This document shows, piece by piece, positions 1 through 11,222 of a DNA stretch of 64,000 bases. The notes under the pieces were generated by a model that searched no databases, was not told where the DNA came from, and saw nothing but the letters and a program-made list of their open reading frames with translations. The number at the start of each line of letters is the position of its first letter. The first letter of the stretch is position 1. The position numbers and the translations under genes are program-made. Source of the DNA: Gnetum montanum (taxonomy: Eukaryota > Streptophyta > Gnetopsida > Gnetales > Gnetaceae); NCBI GenBank assembly GCA_015680685.1, contig MNCI01007621.1, positions 787,831 to 851,830 on the forward strand. The letters run 5' to 3'.

Positions 1-406
1 GTCTCGGGCGTGGCGCCGCATCTGGGACAAGTGTTGTTCTGCATGATCCTACGCCGACACAGGAGATCTCGCACGGGCAGCGTGTCCATCTGTGCCAGCT
101 AGAGAAAGATCTTTATTTTCTCAGGCAGCTGTCCCTTCCAGATCTGTTGCTTGCCAGCGATTTGGGGGTACTTGGCAGGCAGTAGGTCGCGCGGCTCGAG
201 GCCCAACCACCTTTGGGCCTACATCGCATGCACGTGTTGGCATAGCGCCTGCTAGGGCCTAGAATCTCGCACCCCGCCTCCCAACGTTGATACTTTGCAT
301 TCATGATGCGAATCCACTGGATTGGTTCTCTGTGCGGGTGCGTAAACCGAAGCACCAGTCGTTGCTGTCCCAACATCAGTTCGTCTTTGAAGGATGTGAT
401 GCCCAA
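1..406 (-). pseudogene. LINE-A C-terminal region with zf-RVT-like zinc-binding motif, partial
   Basis: This is the tail of LINE-A ORF2. On the minus strand near 30-10 the sequence reads NNTCPRCGATPE, the characteristic CPxCG piece of the zinc-binding reverse-transcriptase domain found at the end of plant L1 ORF2 proteins. An open frame at 406-113 covers the stretch before it but has no recognisable motif of its own, and the zinc motif is in a different frame, so the region is broken. The end of the protein lies beyond position 1. Confidence 0.6.
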
Positions 407-447
407 TCCCCCCGTGTTATGGGGGTGTGCTACTTGCTCCCAATTGA

Positions 448-1719
448 CTAGGTGGATTTTGTGGCCCCCCCCCCCCCTCTCTCTTTGCCCCCCTTCCAGA
501 TGAAGCTATGGACCAGCATGTTAATTTTATTGATGATGGCGTTAGGGGGGGTGGCAACGGCCGCCACGAATCGGGCAATCGCCATGAGGATCCCCGTTGC
601 CACAAGCAGTCGTCCTTTGCGGCTCAAGAAATGATTTGCCCAATGGCCCATTCTTCTCTCAACTTTCTCCAACAGTGGCCCCCACGACATGTTCCGCTCC
701 CACTGGTAGAGTGGAATGCCCAGATAAGTGTCTTTGCCCGTTTTGGGCAGGATATTCAGGATTTGCACCACCTGACTTTTAATCTGCTCATCAACATTAA
801 TGAAATGAGCTGAAGATTTGGTCTGATTAATCTCTAGCCCCAACTCAGCTGCCAGACGGGACAGGGCAATGTTGATGCACCGTGCCTATGGGACCGCTGC
901 CCGACTGAGCAGCATTGTATCATCCGCATAGTGTTCAGCCCAACATGCCACCCTGGCAATGTCCAAACCATCCACCCCGGATGTGCTGCAATAATTTTGC
1001 ATTAAGTCCATGACGATGATGAAAAGAAGGGGCAAGAACGGGTCCCCCTGTCGTAGCCCCCTTCCTAGAGAGGAGAAACCCCACAATCGCCCCCCCACGT
1101 TGAAAGAAAAATTGGTTGAAGACTGCATGTGAATGCATAGCTGGATGAACTGCTGATCAAAACCTTTCAATTGCATAATGGACTTCAAGGCCTCCCAGCT
1201 AAGTGTATCGTATGCTTTGGTAATGTCAAGATTGAGGCAAAGCCCATGGAAACCCGAACTTCGAAGTGAGTGAAGCACCTCCTGCATGAGGAGAACCTGG
1301 TCCTGAATGGTCTGGCCCTGCATGAAGCCCGCTTGGTTGATCCCCACAAGCCTGGGCATAAGTGGCACAAGCCTATGCACTAGCAGCTTGGAGAAGAGTC
1401 GAATGAGTATGTTGCATACACCAATAGGGTGGAAGTGTTCAGGGCGGTGTGTGTTTGATTGTTTCAGGATGCACACAATGCAGGAGCAGTTGAGTTCCCT
1501 CTGGACCTGCCTCTTGGCCAACATGAGATTGAACGCATCTAGGATATTGGGTCTCACAATATCCATGAATGTCTTGAAGAACTCAAGGCTCCAGCTGTCA
1601 GGACCAGGCGCCTTTCCTCCCGGCATGCTGTTGATAGTGGCAGTGAGTTCCTGCCACGAGAAAGGGGCCAACAGCCGCATGTTGTCCCTTTTGTTCAACA
1701 CTCGCACCACGTGGACCAA
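448..1719 (-). pseudogene. LINE-A reverse transcriptase (RT_nLTR), frameshifted
   Basis: In an active LINE this domain copies the element RNA at a nicked chromosomal site. The open frame 1719-886 has the expected motifs: GGKAPGPDSWSLEFFK, the block ending in TKAYDTLSWEAL, GLRQGDPFLPLLFI, and the catalytic AEHYADDTMLL near 960-905. All three active-site acidic positions look intact. The frame stops after LLSRAAVP at 886 and homology resumes in another frame at 843-448 (GLEINQTKSSAHF, then the YLGIPLYQ motif), so there is at least one frameshift or stop between the polymerase core and the thumb. A poly-C run at 465-477 breaks the frame again downstream. It is a dead copy, but the RT core is one of the best-preserved coding stretches in the window. 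Confidence 0.9.
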
Positions 1720-2189
1720 GATGGGCCTGGTGGGATGTTTGGCCTAGATCCTCCCTTAGTACTGCATCAGCTCGTTTGCGATTTTCTGCGGATCATCAAT
1801 AGTCTCCCTATCCTGGTTGCGAAGACAGCATGGTTGGCTCCCCCCACGTGTCTTAGCCATGGCAAAGAAAAATCTTGTTTGCCTGTCCCCTTCCCGAATC
1901 CATCTGACTCGGGAGTGTTGCCGCCAGTATGTCTCCTCCTCCAAGTCAAGGGATTGAAGCTGACGTAACGTGTGTTGTTCCTCCTCGTGTAAGTCCTCCC
2001 CAGCTTCCTACTGGGCTTGGATCTGACCAAGCTGATCCCGGAGAGTCCTCTGACCCATCCTAAAAGGGAACTTATCTTCCACTGCCAGTGCCTGGATGGC
2101 CCACTTTAGACGAAGCAAGGTCTCCTTAAGGAAATTTCGGGGATCACCTTGGCCAGGAGATAAGAAGTTTTAGAACCTTAGTGCAATCA

Positions 2190-3215
2190 ACATTAAGCAT
2201 TTTTAAGGTTGTAGTGTGTGAGTTCTGTGATAAAAAGGGCCACATGGAGGATAAGTGCTGGCAAAGATGGGGTTCCAAAACCTCACAATTTAAGACTCCA
2301 AGAAGAAGCAAGCTTAACAAGGAGATTCATCACAAGCCTAAGACAAAGGTACACAGGTAAATGATGGTTCTAGTACTATGTTTTCTACCTTCTATATGTC
2401 AAAAGAAATTAATTCTTCTATTTGGATAATAGATAGTGGATGTAGTAATCATATGACTCCCAATGGGGAATGTTTAGCTTAGTTTAAGGTAGCTAGTAAC
2501 CTTGGGTCAATCACGTAGGTGATGAGGCTTTTGTAAAAATAGATGGCATAGGAAGATGTCAAATCTCTTTTGATGATGGTAGGAGAGTCCAAGTCCATGA
2601 TGTATTTTATGTACCCTAATTTTCTAATTCCCTTCTATCTGTTGGTGAAATGCCTAAGAAGGGTAACAAGGTAGTCTTTGAAGGGAATGAATGTATCATT
2701 GCCAACTCCTTTGGGTTTCTAGCTAGAGTCCTTATGTTGGAGAACCAAATCTTTTGTTTTGGAGTAATGCACTTCAATTTAAATTCAAGTCCAAGGTTAT
2801 CAAAGCATGATGTTGCAAGGCTATGGCATTGGAGTCCTCAAGCTCATGAAGAATTAAGCAGCCATTGGGTGCAAGTTTCAAGAGGCACCCCAAGAAGTTT
2901 ATGACACGTCTCAAGGGTAAGCAAAAGCCCTTCTTCATTCAAGCAAAGAAGATCAAAATCATTGGAGTTGTTGCACATGGATGTTGTGGGCCCAATGTCT
3001 ACAATTGCACATGGTGGAGAAAGATTTTTCTTGATGATTATTTATGATTTCTCAAGGTACACATAGGCCTACATCCTCTATTCAAAAGATGAAGTGTTTG
3101 GTGTATTTCAAAACTACAAGAAGTTAGTAGAGAATAGGCATGGTGCTAAAATTAAAGCAATTAGAAGTGACAAAGAGGGTGAAATTGTAAACAATGAATC
3201 TGATGAAAAGTAAGG
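2190..3215 (+). pseudogene. Copia-A gag zinc knuckle, protease and integrase start
   Basis: 2217-2261 encodes CEFCDKKGHMEDKCW, a complete CX2CX4HX4C nucleocapsid knuckle. 2423-2461 encodes WIIDSGCSNHMTP, the copia protease signature with the catalytic DSG intact. Near 2815 RLWHWSPQAHEEL corresponds to the HHCC GAG-pre-integrase region. Around 2980 DVVGPM marks the first catalytic aspartate of the integrase core and around 3170 IRSDKEGE the second. Stops and frameshifts separate the blocks, and the third catalytic residue is lost with the deletion that joins this segment to RNase H. The order is the normal gag-PR-INT order of Ty1/copia polyproteins. Confidence 0.85.
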
Positions 3216-3279
3216 ACCAAAGGATGCAAATATAGCTACCGCACCTCATCCACCAGAGGGTCATTAAGATTCTTTGTCG

Positions 3280-3880
3280 CTCAATGCCCAATATTGAATT
3301 TGCAACTTCATATTTGTCAATGTTCATGCAAGAATCTAGGCAAAGCCACATGAATGCCCTCAAGCATGTCTTGATGTGTGTCAAAGCTACTAGTGACCTT
3401 TACATCAAGTTTGTGAAAGGTTATGGAAACTTCCATACCTTTAGTAATGCAGATTATGGAGGCAATCTTGAAGAGAGGAAGGCAACATCTAGGAGCATCC
3501 TCTTCCATGGGCCAAATTCCATAAATTGGAGCAGCAAGAAGCAAACATTAGTGGCACTCTCATTTTATGAGGCAGAATTCATGGCAAAGGTGGATTGCAT
3601 CCAACACATCCTATGGCTCAAGAAGCTCCTCACTTACTTGGGCTTCTAAGTCAACTTGCCCTTCGAGCTCATAGTGGATAATTCTTTAGCAATTCAACTT
3701 TCAAAGGAGCATGTGATGCACAAAAGGTTCAAGCATGTGGACATAAAGTATTACTTCATCAAGGTTGAAGTGAGGGAGGGCAACATCTTGCCTACGTTTG
3801 TATCAATCACCGATTAGTGGGTTGATCTTCTAACAAAGCCATTGCAAGCCTTTCAAATTGATCATCTCATCAGAACCATC
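3280..3880 (+). pseudogene. Copia-A RNase H domain
   Basis: In an active element this domain removes the RNA strand of the RNA/DNA hybrid. The open frame 3284-3649 encodes a typical copia RNase H: PNIEFATSYLSMFM at the connection, SNADYGGNLEERKATS with the catalytic aspartate, SWSSKKQ-type NWSSKKQTLVALSFYEAEFM with the catalytic glutamate, and WLKKLL. After a stop, homology continues with VDNSLAIQLSK, HKRFKHVDIKYYFIK and DLLTKPL, the normal end of a copia polyprotein. The reverse transcriptase that should precede it is absent. Confidence 0.9.
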
Positions 3881-3937
3881 GGGATAGCAAAGGGATACAT
3901 AAAACTCAAACTATATGATCCTCACAGATTGCACATT

Positions 3938-4535
3938 AAAAGGGGATGTGTTAGACATAGTGTGAATGTGTGGTCACCCTTTATACTCTTCCATAGTCAT
4001 CTCTCTTCTATGTTGAGTAGAGTAGAAGTAGTTGTAGCAGTAGTCTTCCCTTTCATGGTTGGGGTCATGTATGAGCTACAACTGTTTTGTTTCGATGTGG
4101 AAGACCATAGTAGAAGGATAGGTTGATAGCATAACCAAAAGCGAAAAGAGCGGCCAAATGAGCTTCATGTTGTGCCTATGCCAAAAGGTGGCAAAATCCT
4201 CCCATCAAAAAGTATAAATAGCGGTGAACTCCTCTCTTTTGTACTTGCCTATAATCATTTGCATTGAATAGAAGAAGAGCTCTCCCTCCCTTCATTTGAG
4301 TGCATGTAAGTTTTTTTTACTTTGTTTTGAAGCTCTCCTAGCTTCATTTGCTCTCTCTCTTTCTTGCATTCTTGCAAGTATGGCTTTCTCAATTGAGGAG
4401 TGAATTACTTACATGATACTTTCTCCCACAATTTCTCTCAGGTGTGTTCACTCAAGAATTCTCACATGACTTCTTAGTGATCCACAAGTTTCTCACAATT
4501 GTCACATAATTGTTCTCACAATCAAGTCTCCTACA
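3938..4535 (+). repeat. Copia-A polypurine tract and 3' LTR
   Basis: A polypurine tract (AAAAGGGGA, 3938-3946) directly precedes an LTR beginning TGTTAGACATAG at 3949. A TATA box (AGTATAAATAG, about 4210-4220) lies 260 bp inside, as expected for the LTR promoter. The right end is uncertain; CTCCTACA near 4535 is a plausible terminus, giving about 590 bp, but no second LTR exists here to prove it. Confidence 0.6.
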
Positions 4536-6266
4536 TGTTTCATTTGAAGGTCAAGCATAATAATTGAAGTTTGCGTTCTTGTTTTAACATATTTGAAATG
4601 TTTTATGAGGAATTTACTTGGATTGTTGAAGGGACTCACTCTCTTGAGCATCAAAATGAAGTTTACCATCTACTATAGTTTGCATGATTTGACATGCTTC
4701 TAAGTTGGGGTTTCTCACCCATCTTCATAATTTGATGTTTAATGCTCCACAAGTGAGTGTTGATCATAATTCAAGCATTGTTTGTTGACTTGTAGGTAGA
4801 TTCGATGTTTTAGAAGAAGTTCTCATGTTTAGAAGTACATCCCCAAGGAGTTTGATGTGTCTTTCTGTGTTTAATGTTGTCTCATGCCATTTTGGTTCAA
4901 AATTCTTGTCAATTGTATGTTTTTGTTTAAAATTGTAGTTGTAATCAACAGATTGTACCGCCATCCTAGTGAAGTAGCGACTAAGGTCATGCCTAGATTG
5001 CGGCATCATAGTGCCCCAGTTGTGTTAGTCTTGGCCTTTGTTTTTTAGTGCCATTGTGACTTGTCGACAGTTATGGTAGGCTTGCGGTAAGCTTGTGACT
5101 TGCCTTGAAGGAGATACCAAGACTCATAGTGGCCTTGTGGCCCATTTTTTTGCAAAGAATTTTAGACCAGGACTTGTGGTTAGGTTGTGATTAGACTGTG
5201 GCCCAATTTGTAGCTCCCGGCCAGTTCGCAGTAGACTCACGGGTTGATCATCTAGCATTCACCAGCCACAGAACCTGCTTTTACCAACATCTTGGCCCTG
5301 TATGCCATTGCAGTGGCTCTGACATATTTACCATGTTAGGCCCTCAGAATTTGCTTTTTATGACAATCAGAATTTATTTATTTATTTGAAGTTACCATTA
5401 AGCCTGAAATCAGCGGACATTCTCTATACTAAAACCATTAGATTCAATCCCTAATTTTGATTCTAGTGGAATATTAGAACGTAGTTTTTGTTGTGTGCTA
5501 GGGCTTTAGAATTCATTCTTGGAATTAGAAAATCTGATTTTATGCTTTGCATCAGAAAAATCAACATTTTCTAGCTGCAATAGATAATCAAAATTGTTTT
5601 TTGTATATATGATAATCAGAGCTTGTATCTGATATCAAGTAATCACAGTTTGTTTTTGTTTGTATCATTTTTGGATTAGAAAAATTATAATGTAGACAGC
5701 TAGAACATGAAATTAAAGCATGGGTATTGTTGATTTTAGCAGCTCATGTTGAAGATGTAAATCTTAGAGCACTGTATTAGCAATAAAAAAATTCTCTTCT
5801 TTTAGAGATTGATTGAAGTGGATCCTACACTTCATTTGTTTGCAGCAACGGCCATGCGAATGGGGATATCTTAAAACATCAAGGTTATGTTAGCATATAT
5901 TTTATCCATTACTAAATGCCTTCATTCTGGAGATAAAATCTGAACTCCGAAGCAAGCCTCAATAATGTTGGCTAGTTAAGAACGCATATACCTGCTGGAT
6001 GCCTGCATGGAACAACCATGGATGCGTTTTTAGAAACATGCTCGGTCATTTCTTCATGCAGAAATGTACACTTTTCCATACATGCAAGTAAACACACGCA
6101 TTTGCATGCAAGTAACAGATGCAGACTTTGATTTTACATTTTTTAATGTCATCTCAGGAGGGATTTTTCATTTTCTAGGTTTTATTTTAAATTCTAAGTA
6201 ATCAACTTTGAATATTTTCCTTGGGGTTTCTTTCTTGCTTTAATCACATTTGCACTTTAACCACAG
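4536..6266. other. No recognised gene; intergenic or intronic sequence upstream of the WD40 exons
   Basis: No coding homology was recognised on either strand. 4970-5350 is somewhat richer in G and C, and the rest is AT-rich. It could be a long intron of the WD40 gene whose exons begin at 6267, because the first of those exons needs an upstream donor. The preceding WD-repeat coding sequence was not found. Confidence 0.5.
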
Positions 6267-6560
6267 GCTCTGGAAACGGAAATCTTTGTGCATATAATGT
6301 CAGTAATGGGAATGAGGTATGGCATTTGACTTTAAATTCGCTTTAAATATTAAGCCCTTTCAAGTAGCAAAAATAAAGCATATATATTATGGCTTTATTT
6401 AACTTAAATGCAGATTGTACGATGGACCAATCATTCAGAAATTCCAGCCTGTGTAAAGTGGGCTCCCCGACGTGTAATGTTTGCGAGTGCTTCATCAGTT
6501 TTGGCATTCTGGATACCAGCTCCAGTTAAGCCTGCTGTTTCTGTTTCTGTTGCTTCTTGA
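6267..6560 (+). CDS. C-terminal two exons of a SWD2/WDR82-like WD40 protein
   Basis: This is the only host-type coding sequence seen. An exon at 6267-6316 follows a clean acceptor (TTTAACCACAG) and encodes SGNGNLCAYNVSNGNE, ending at a GT donor. A 97-bp intron (6317-6413, GT...TGCAG) leads to the last exon, 6414-6560, encoding IVRWTNHSEIPACVKWAPRR, then VMFASASSVLAFWIPAP and a stop after SVSVAS. The phases agree across the intron. The pattern of a final WD repeat, then CxKWAPRR.MF..ASSVL.FWIP, is known from the plant SWD2 family (APRF1/S2L), subunits of the COMPASS histone H3K4 methyltransferase in the nucleus; this match is from memory of the family. The earlier exons are not visible, and Copia-A and LINE-A lie upstream, so the gene either has very long introns or is a broken fragment. 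Confidence 0.7.
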
Positions 6561-6859
6561 CTTGAACATTTCTTTTTAGTTATTTAATTGGACCCTCAAT
6601 GTCAATATCCAATAGAGATTCTTAGAACCGCTCCTTAGATTTATGCTCGTACTACATTCTTAGATTATTGTTGTTGAGGTTTATGTACGTGAAACGTTAA
6701 CATTTTTACTTTCTTTCGCCACTAAATAATCTCATCTCAGTTGCTACCCATTGATTAATTAATATTGCATAGTTTAGCCATTTTGTTATGAAATCCAAAT
6801 TGTAGTTTGTAGTAAACCCACGTGATTTGTCAAAAAATAAAAAAATAAAAAAATTATAC
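6561..6859. other. 3' flank of the WD40 exons
   Basis: AT-rich sequence between the WD40 stop codon and the first LTR of Copia-B. It would contain the 3' untranslated region. Nothing else was recognised. Confidence 0.4.
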
Positions 6860-7792
6860 CGTCACAAAATAGAGTGCTTGAGAAGTAAATGAAGGCGTTA
6901 ATTAATTTTCAAAAACAGCTTTCAGAAAGCAGCTGTTCGAGGAAAGATGCTTCAAGTTCTTCACCAAATTGAATTTTTAATGATTTTTTTCATTAAAATA
7001 TTATTAAAATAAGAAAAATAGATGGTAGAAGCTTAAAAGTTATGTTTTATTAAGAAAAAATAAAACTAAAAATATTTGATTCTTGCATGTAATTTAAAAT
7101 GACCACAAATACTAAAGAAAAATTCATTTTATCAAAGTTTAGATGCAAGGAAGGTTGGCCTGAAATGATCTAAATTGACACTTAATCAAAATATATAAAT
7201 ATAAAACCCTTTTGTCTCTTTTGTAGGATGAAATAATCATGGAAGTTTTGATGAAGACTTAATGCCTTGATGATATGATGAATTTGATGATGAAGACTGA
7301 TGTTATTTGAAATACCAACATACACATTCATTCATTCATTGAAGCATTATGATACATTATTGGAGCACCATTACCTTGAAGTATAAAGTAATCAAACAAA
7401 TCTTTGAAACAATCCAAAGCTCAAACAAGCCCCTTCTCCATCATTGGAAAAGGCTTGAAGTTAATTGAAGTTCTTTTGAACTCAAGATTTGGGAAGTTTT
7501 TAATTGTTCATACCAGGGGGTGTGGTCTTCTTTGATCATTTCTAACCTTACGGCAAGACACCCACCTACCAGTTGATGTCTTTGAAATTTTGAATATTGC
7601 GAGTTATAGGCACCTTGTGAAATTGATAGAGAATCTAGAGATTCACTGGAAACCACATTGCTAGTTGTTGTCTGGGTGGGTGCCGTATGATTTTGTCATG
7701 AAACAAATTTAAACAAATTTGAAGACAAAGAACTCGAAAATTGAAGTTTATGTGCACACTTGTGATTCTGTCCTTGCTATCACCTTGATAGT
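6860..7792 (+). repeat. Copia-B 5' LTR
   Basis: The start (GTCACAAAATAGAGTGCTTG, from 6861) matches 9110 onward (GTCACAAAATAGGGTGTATT). The similarity is patchy but collinear, including TTATGTTTTATTAAGAA, TTTTGTCTCTTTTGT and GATGAAATAATCATG. The second half matches 49335-49940, for example GATATGATGAATTTG and TTCATTGAAGCA. It ends just before the primer site near 7793. The expected terminal TG has become CG at 6860. Confidence 0.8.
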
Positions 7793-7812
7793 TTGGTATC
7801 AAAGTAGAGGTT
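7793..7812 (+). promoter_or_regulatory. Copia-B primer-binding site, tRNA-iMet type
   Basis: TTGGTATCAAAGTAGAGGTT resembles the usual copia primer site TGGTATCAGAGC..., complementary to the 3' end of initiator methionine tRNA. It sits directly after the 5' LTR, which fixes the plus orientation. Confidence 0.75.
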
Positions 7813-7842
7813 AGAGTGTGAGTTTGATTTCAAATATTCAAA

Positions 7843-9097
7843 ATGAATAACAAAGAAGTTCAAGTGTTTAATAAATTTTTAGTGCCACCCAATATTTCTT
7901 TCTATGGACCAACATGATGAAATGCTTGTTGGAATTTAATGATTTTTGGAGTGTTAGTGACAACTTCAAAGGGCTACATGATCTTGAAAACATCCCTAGA
8001 CCAAAATTGAGGGAATCATTATCATCATCATCATCATCATCCTAGCCTTGAGGGAATATTTTTTAAAAAGTAGAAAAACTCCATTGCAAGGATGATAATC
8101 ATGTTCAATGTTTTTTGAAACCATTTTTTGGTTGCTTATACTTTTATAAAACAATGAAAGAAGTTTGAAATAGTCTTCATCAAGAAGTTTGATGCATGTC
8201 AACATAAATGATAAAGTATATATTGCTAGACATTATAGAGGAAAATCCAAGCAAAATGAAGAAAAAGACCAAGAATTCTCTAAAGATGTAAATGCAAATC
8301 AAGGTAAATTCAAATTTAGAAATTTTTACACTTGCACATTTTTTCCAATGAAAGGACATGTTGAAGAAGTAAACCCTATTTTCTTGGATAAGGCTAGGAT
8401 GATGATGAAAGGACATGTTGAAAACCCATGATTTTAATAAAAAAAAGAAGACAAGGTATGACTAGTGAAGAAGGATCTACAAATTTTGTTGCTTTCACTT
8501 CAAAAATCAACTTCTTATGAGCACATGGATCATTGGTAGTGGTTGCTTAAACCACGTCCCCTCATAGAGAACACTTTGTTGAATTTAAAGCTTGCAATGA
8601 CCTTGGTTCAATCCAATTAAAAATAGAGACTATTTGAAGATTGAAATTGACAAATTACTATTCACCTTACATGATGGCCATGAAACTAATGTACATTATG
8701 TGTTTTACATTCTAAAACTAGCATCTCTATTACTTTTAGTTGGCAAAATAATTAAAAAAGATAATAAAGTAATTATTGATAAAAACTTTTGTAAAATCTG
8801 GAGGAAAGGTAATTTTGAAATCTACAAAGATAAGCAATCAAATAAATTATCTTGACCTTAAAACCAACTCAAGTTGCCATTTCACTCCCAAAAAGCAAAA
8901 TGTACCAAAACCACAAGTCAAAAGCAACAAGAGGATGTTTAAGATTTTGAAGAGGAACAAGACAAAGAATTAGCAATAAAATTCAAAGTTAAGAGAAAAA
9001 CCATTGAAGAAAAGAATGTTAGCATCAAGCTAATTGCCAAGAAGATTAAAAATGGGCTCAAACAAGAAGTTGAAGATAACACTTCCTGTTGTCCCCT
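7843..9097 (+). pseudogene. Copia-B gag and protease remnant
   Basis: The reading frame starts near 7843 with MNNKEVQVFNKFLVPPNISF, a typical gag opening, and is soon lost to stops. A (ATC)n microsatellite (about 8015-8040) interrupts it. Around 8340 a decayed zinc-knuckle-like stretch can be guessed. 8525-8600 encodes WIIGSGCLNHVPS, the copia protease signature in which the catalytic aspartate of DSG is replaced by glycine. Protease homology continues through DGHETNVHYVFYILKLASLL and NFCKIWRKG (8670-8830). The sequence then reaches the polypurine tract without any integrase or reverse transcriptase. Confidence 0.7.
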
Positions 9098-9417
9098 AAA
9101 GGAGGGATTGTCACAAAATAGGGTGTATTAGAAGGGAATGAAGATTAATATGAATTTTAAATGATTTTTCCATTATAATATTATGAAAAATAAGAAAATT
9201 AGGGAGTGTCAGTGCAAAAGTCATGTTTTATTAAGAACATTAAGCTAAATGTATTTGATGGGAATATGCAATTTAAAATTGCTGTAAATATCTAAGAAAA
9301 ACAAGTTTTATTGAAGTTTAGGCCGAAACAAGGCTATCCTTGTATGAGGTAAATTGGTCCATATGCCCTTTTCTCTCTTTTGTTTGATGAAACAATCATG
9401 AAAAATTTGATGAAGTC
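9098..9417 (+). repeat. Copia-B polypurine tract and first part of its 3' LTR
   Basis: AAAGGAGGGA (9098-9107) precedes the LTR start TGTCACAAAAT at 9109. The LTR runs 309 bp to the E1 insertion point. The last five bases, AAGTC (9413-9417), form the left target duplication of E1. Confidence 0.85.
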
Positions 9418-10212
9418 TGATGAGCAACAAGTAGTCCTTATGCCCAACCATATGAATCATTAGCGTTCATTAAGTGATCTGGTCGAATTCCATAGACTTT
9501 AGCTCTTTAAGTACATTGGGTCTAAGTAGTGAATCTATGTGATCGTTGTCTTCTTAGTTTCACTTGTGAAGTGCAAAGGTATGGTTAAGTGTAACTGAGG
9601 CATATGATTTTGTATCATTTTTATGTTTTTCATTAATTTACCTAAGTGCTGGAAATAAAGTACTTGAATGTTTAATTAATCTAATAAGTAATTAATACTT
9701 AGCTAATCCTAGCATAAGCATTCATTCCCATTTGTCATACACATCCTGAACATGTTACAACGCTATTGGGTTACCAAGTGTCAAGTGCTATGAGATGGTC
9801 GTACTTATGTGTATTAATAACTATTAATTAATTAATTAATTGAATTCATTAAAGTAAATTGCATGAGCAATAAATACATTAAGTAAACATTAAGCTAAAT
9901 CCAAGTGTTGCAAGGTTTATGAAGAAAGCTCGTCTTTATTGTTGATCATATTGAGGTGCTTAGGTACATCAATGTTCAAATAAAGGTTCGTATACTTTTC
10001 ACTCCTATTGCAGGTACTTAGAAAATATTCTAATTGTGGAGAAACGAAAAGGCAAGAGTTCAGCTAGCAATAATGAATGGATGCCACAAATGCGACTAGT
10101 GAGCAGATATTTATAAGCAAGACAAGACATTGTGTTGACAGGTATGCATCAATGCTTCAAACCATTTGTCAACAAGATTGCATCGATGCAGGCAAATGAC
10201 GATGACTCATCA
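9418..10212 (-). repeat. E1 3' LTR (left copy)
   Basis: Begins TGATGAGCAACAAG and ends GATGACTCATCA. The outer-edge motif CCCAACCATATGAATCA and the block around GTATGGTTAAGTGTAACTGAGG match the other E1 LTR at 48432-49329. The minus-strand polypurine tract (plus strand TACCCCCACAAC, 10213-10224) adjoins it, so this is the 3' LTR. It is about 100 bp shorter than its partner because the partner has a tandem expansion. Confidence 0.9.
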
Positions 10213-10403
10213 TACCCCCACAACTGAATGAAAACTCATCCTCGAGTGAACAAAAGAAGAAACAAGTTCTTTATAAAAATTTGGGAAGGTATGGGATTAT
10301 TGACTAACTACAAATACACAAACAAACACTAAGTGCCCAAGTGTGTAGATCTACAATCATTACAAATTTTGGTGTTTATGACAACAAAATTAAACACCAT
10401 GAC
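10213..10403 (-). other. E1 interior between 3' LTR and E2
   Basis: Contains the polypurine tract and the segment CTCATCCTCGAGTG, which corresponds to CTTGTCCTCGAGTT beside the E2 polypurine tract and to a similar stretch before the E4 3' LTR. It is non-coding. The last five bases, ATGAC (10399-10403), are the left target duplication of E2. Confidence 0.75.
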
Positions 10404-11222
10404 TGATGAGTGGCAAGATACCCCTACACTCAACCATATGAATATGAGCGTAGCATGCGCGATCGGGTCGAACTTTGCAAACTAAGTGCCTACACGCCTC
10501 ATGGAACACTTAGGGTTAATCATTCCTTGTCTTCCTAGACTTACTTGTAGTTGTCACGACGTATGGTTAAGTAAGTCCAGGGTATATGATTTTTATAGTT
10601 TTTATGTTTTTGTCTCCTATGCTAACAAGGTGAAAGGTTGAGAAACGAATTACTAACTCTAACTAATGAACTAAGTCTAAATTACCTAGTGTCAGCATCC
10701 ATTCCCACTTACCGTACACACCCTAAACCAATGCAACTGTGGCTACCAAACGCTAGTTATTGCTAGGATCACCACGCGTAATGCATGTGCTCGAAGTGGT
10801 CGTACTAAGGCACTTAACTAGGAGAGAAGGGTTGAGAAAGAAAGTAGTAAATAACAGATTATAAATAATAGTAATTAAAATCCTAATTAGCCTATTCCAT
10901 GCATTGCAAGGTTTATCCAAGAAGCTTGTCTTTATTACCATACAAAAACTTGTGTTTAGGTACAATGTTTGCTCGAATAAAGATCCATTCACTTTAGGAT
11001 TCCTACTGCAGGCACATGGAAAATATTCTATCTCTGGAGTGATCAATCTGCCAGAGTTTCCCTACTATTTAGCCTAGGATCTTGAAACAAGGAAGAGCTG
11101 CCTCTTATTTATAGATATGATGGTGCACTGTGATATCATGTACACAATATCGCGGGGGAGGATGCGATATCGTGTACGCGACGGCCACGATACCCCTACC
11201 CATGCGATATTGCATCCCATCA
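10404..11222 (-). repeat. E2 3' LTR (left copy)
   Basis: Starts TGATGAGTGGCAAG and ends GCATCCCATCA, with the polypurine tract (plus strand TACCCCCATGAC) at 11223. The minus-strand TATA box CTATAAATAAGAGG lies at about 11101-11114, with several GATATC palindromes just upstream of it at 11115-11215. Confidence 0.92.

Larger units (their letters stand above)
1..2165 (-). mobile_element. LINE-A, 5'-truncated non-LTR retrotransposon (L1-like)
   Basis: Read on the minus strand, this stretch carries in order the linker between endonuclease and reverse transcriptase (about 2160-1750, with EGDRQTRFFFAMAKTR), the reverse transcriptase (1719-886), its thumb region (843-448) and a zinc-binding C-terminus running off the left edge (CPRCGATPE near 30-10). 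The endonuclease that should lie upstream is absent. Homology stops near 2165, where copia sequence of the opposite strand begins, so the element is either 5'-truncated or was joined to the copia remnant by later rearrangement. It is clearly more GC-rich than the rest of the window. No poly-A tail or target duplication can be seen because the 3' end is outside the window. Confidence 0.9.
2166..4535 (+). mobile_element. Copia-A, internally deleted Ty1/copia element, 3' half with one LTR
   Basis: Copia domains follow one another on the plus strand: a gag zinc knuckle (2217-2261), an aspartic protease motif (2423-2461), a GAG-pre-integrase motif (about 2815), the start of the integrase core (about 2980-3200), then directly RNase H (3284-3880), a polypurine tract (3938-3946) and an LTR starting at 3949. 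The end of integrase and the whole reverse transcriptase are missing between about 3215 and 3280. The 5' LTR and gag N-terminus are also absent, the left edge meeting LINE-A at about 2165. The right edge is approximate. Confidence 0.85.

Noticed and set aside
303-813. Plus-strand ORFs over LINE-A (303-503, 452-634, 508-813, 1307-1747)
   Set aside because: They are shadows of the minus-strand LINE frames, which show clear RT homology.
5844-5881. Possible extra exon before the WD40 exons (TTTGTTTGCAG acceptor, AAG/GTTATG donor, phase fits)
   Set aside because: The encoded NGHANGDILKHQ does not resemble the WD repeat expected before SGNGN in SWD2-like proteins, so the fit of the splice signals may be chance.
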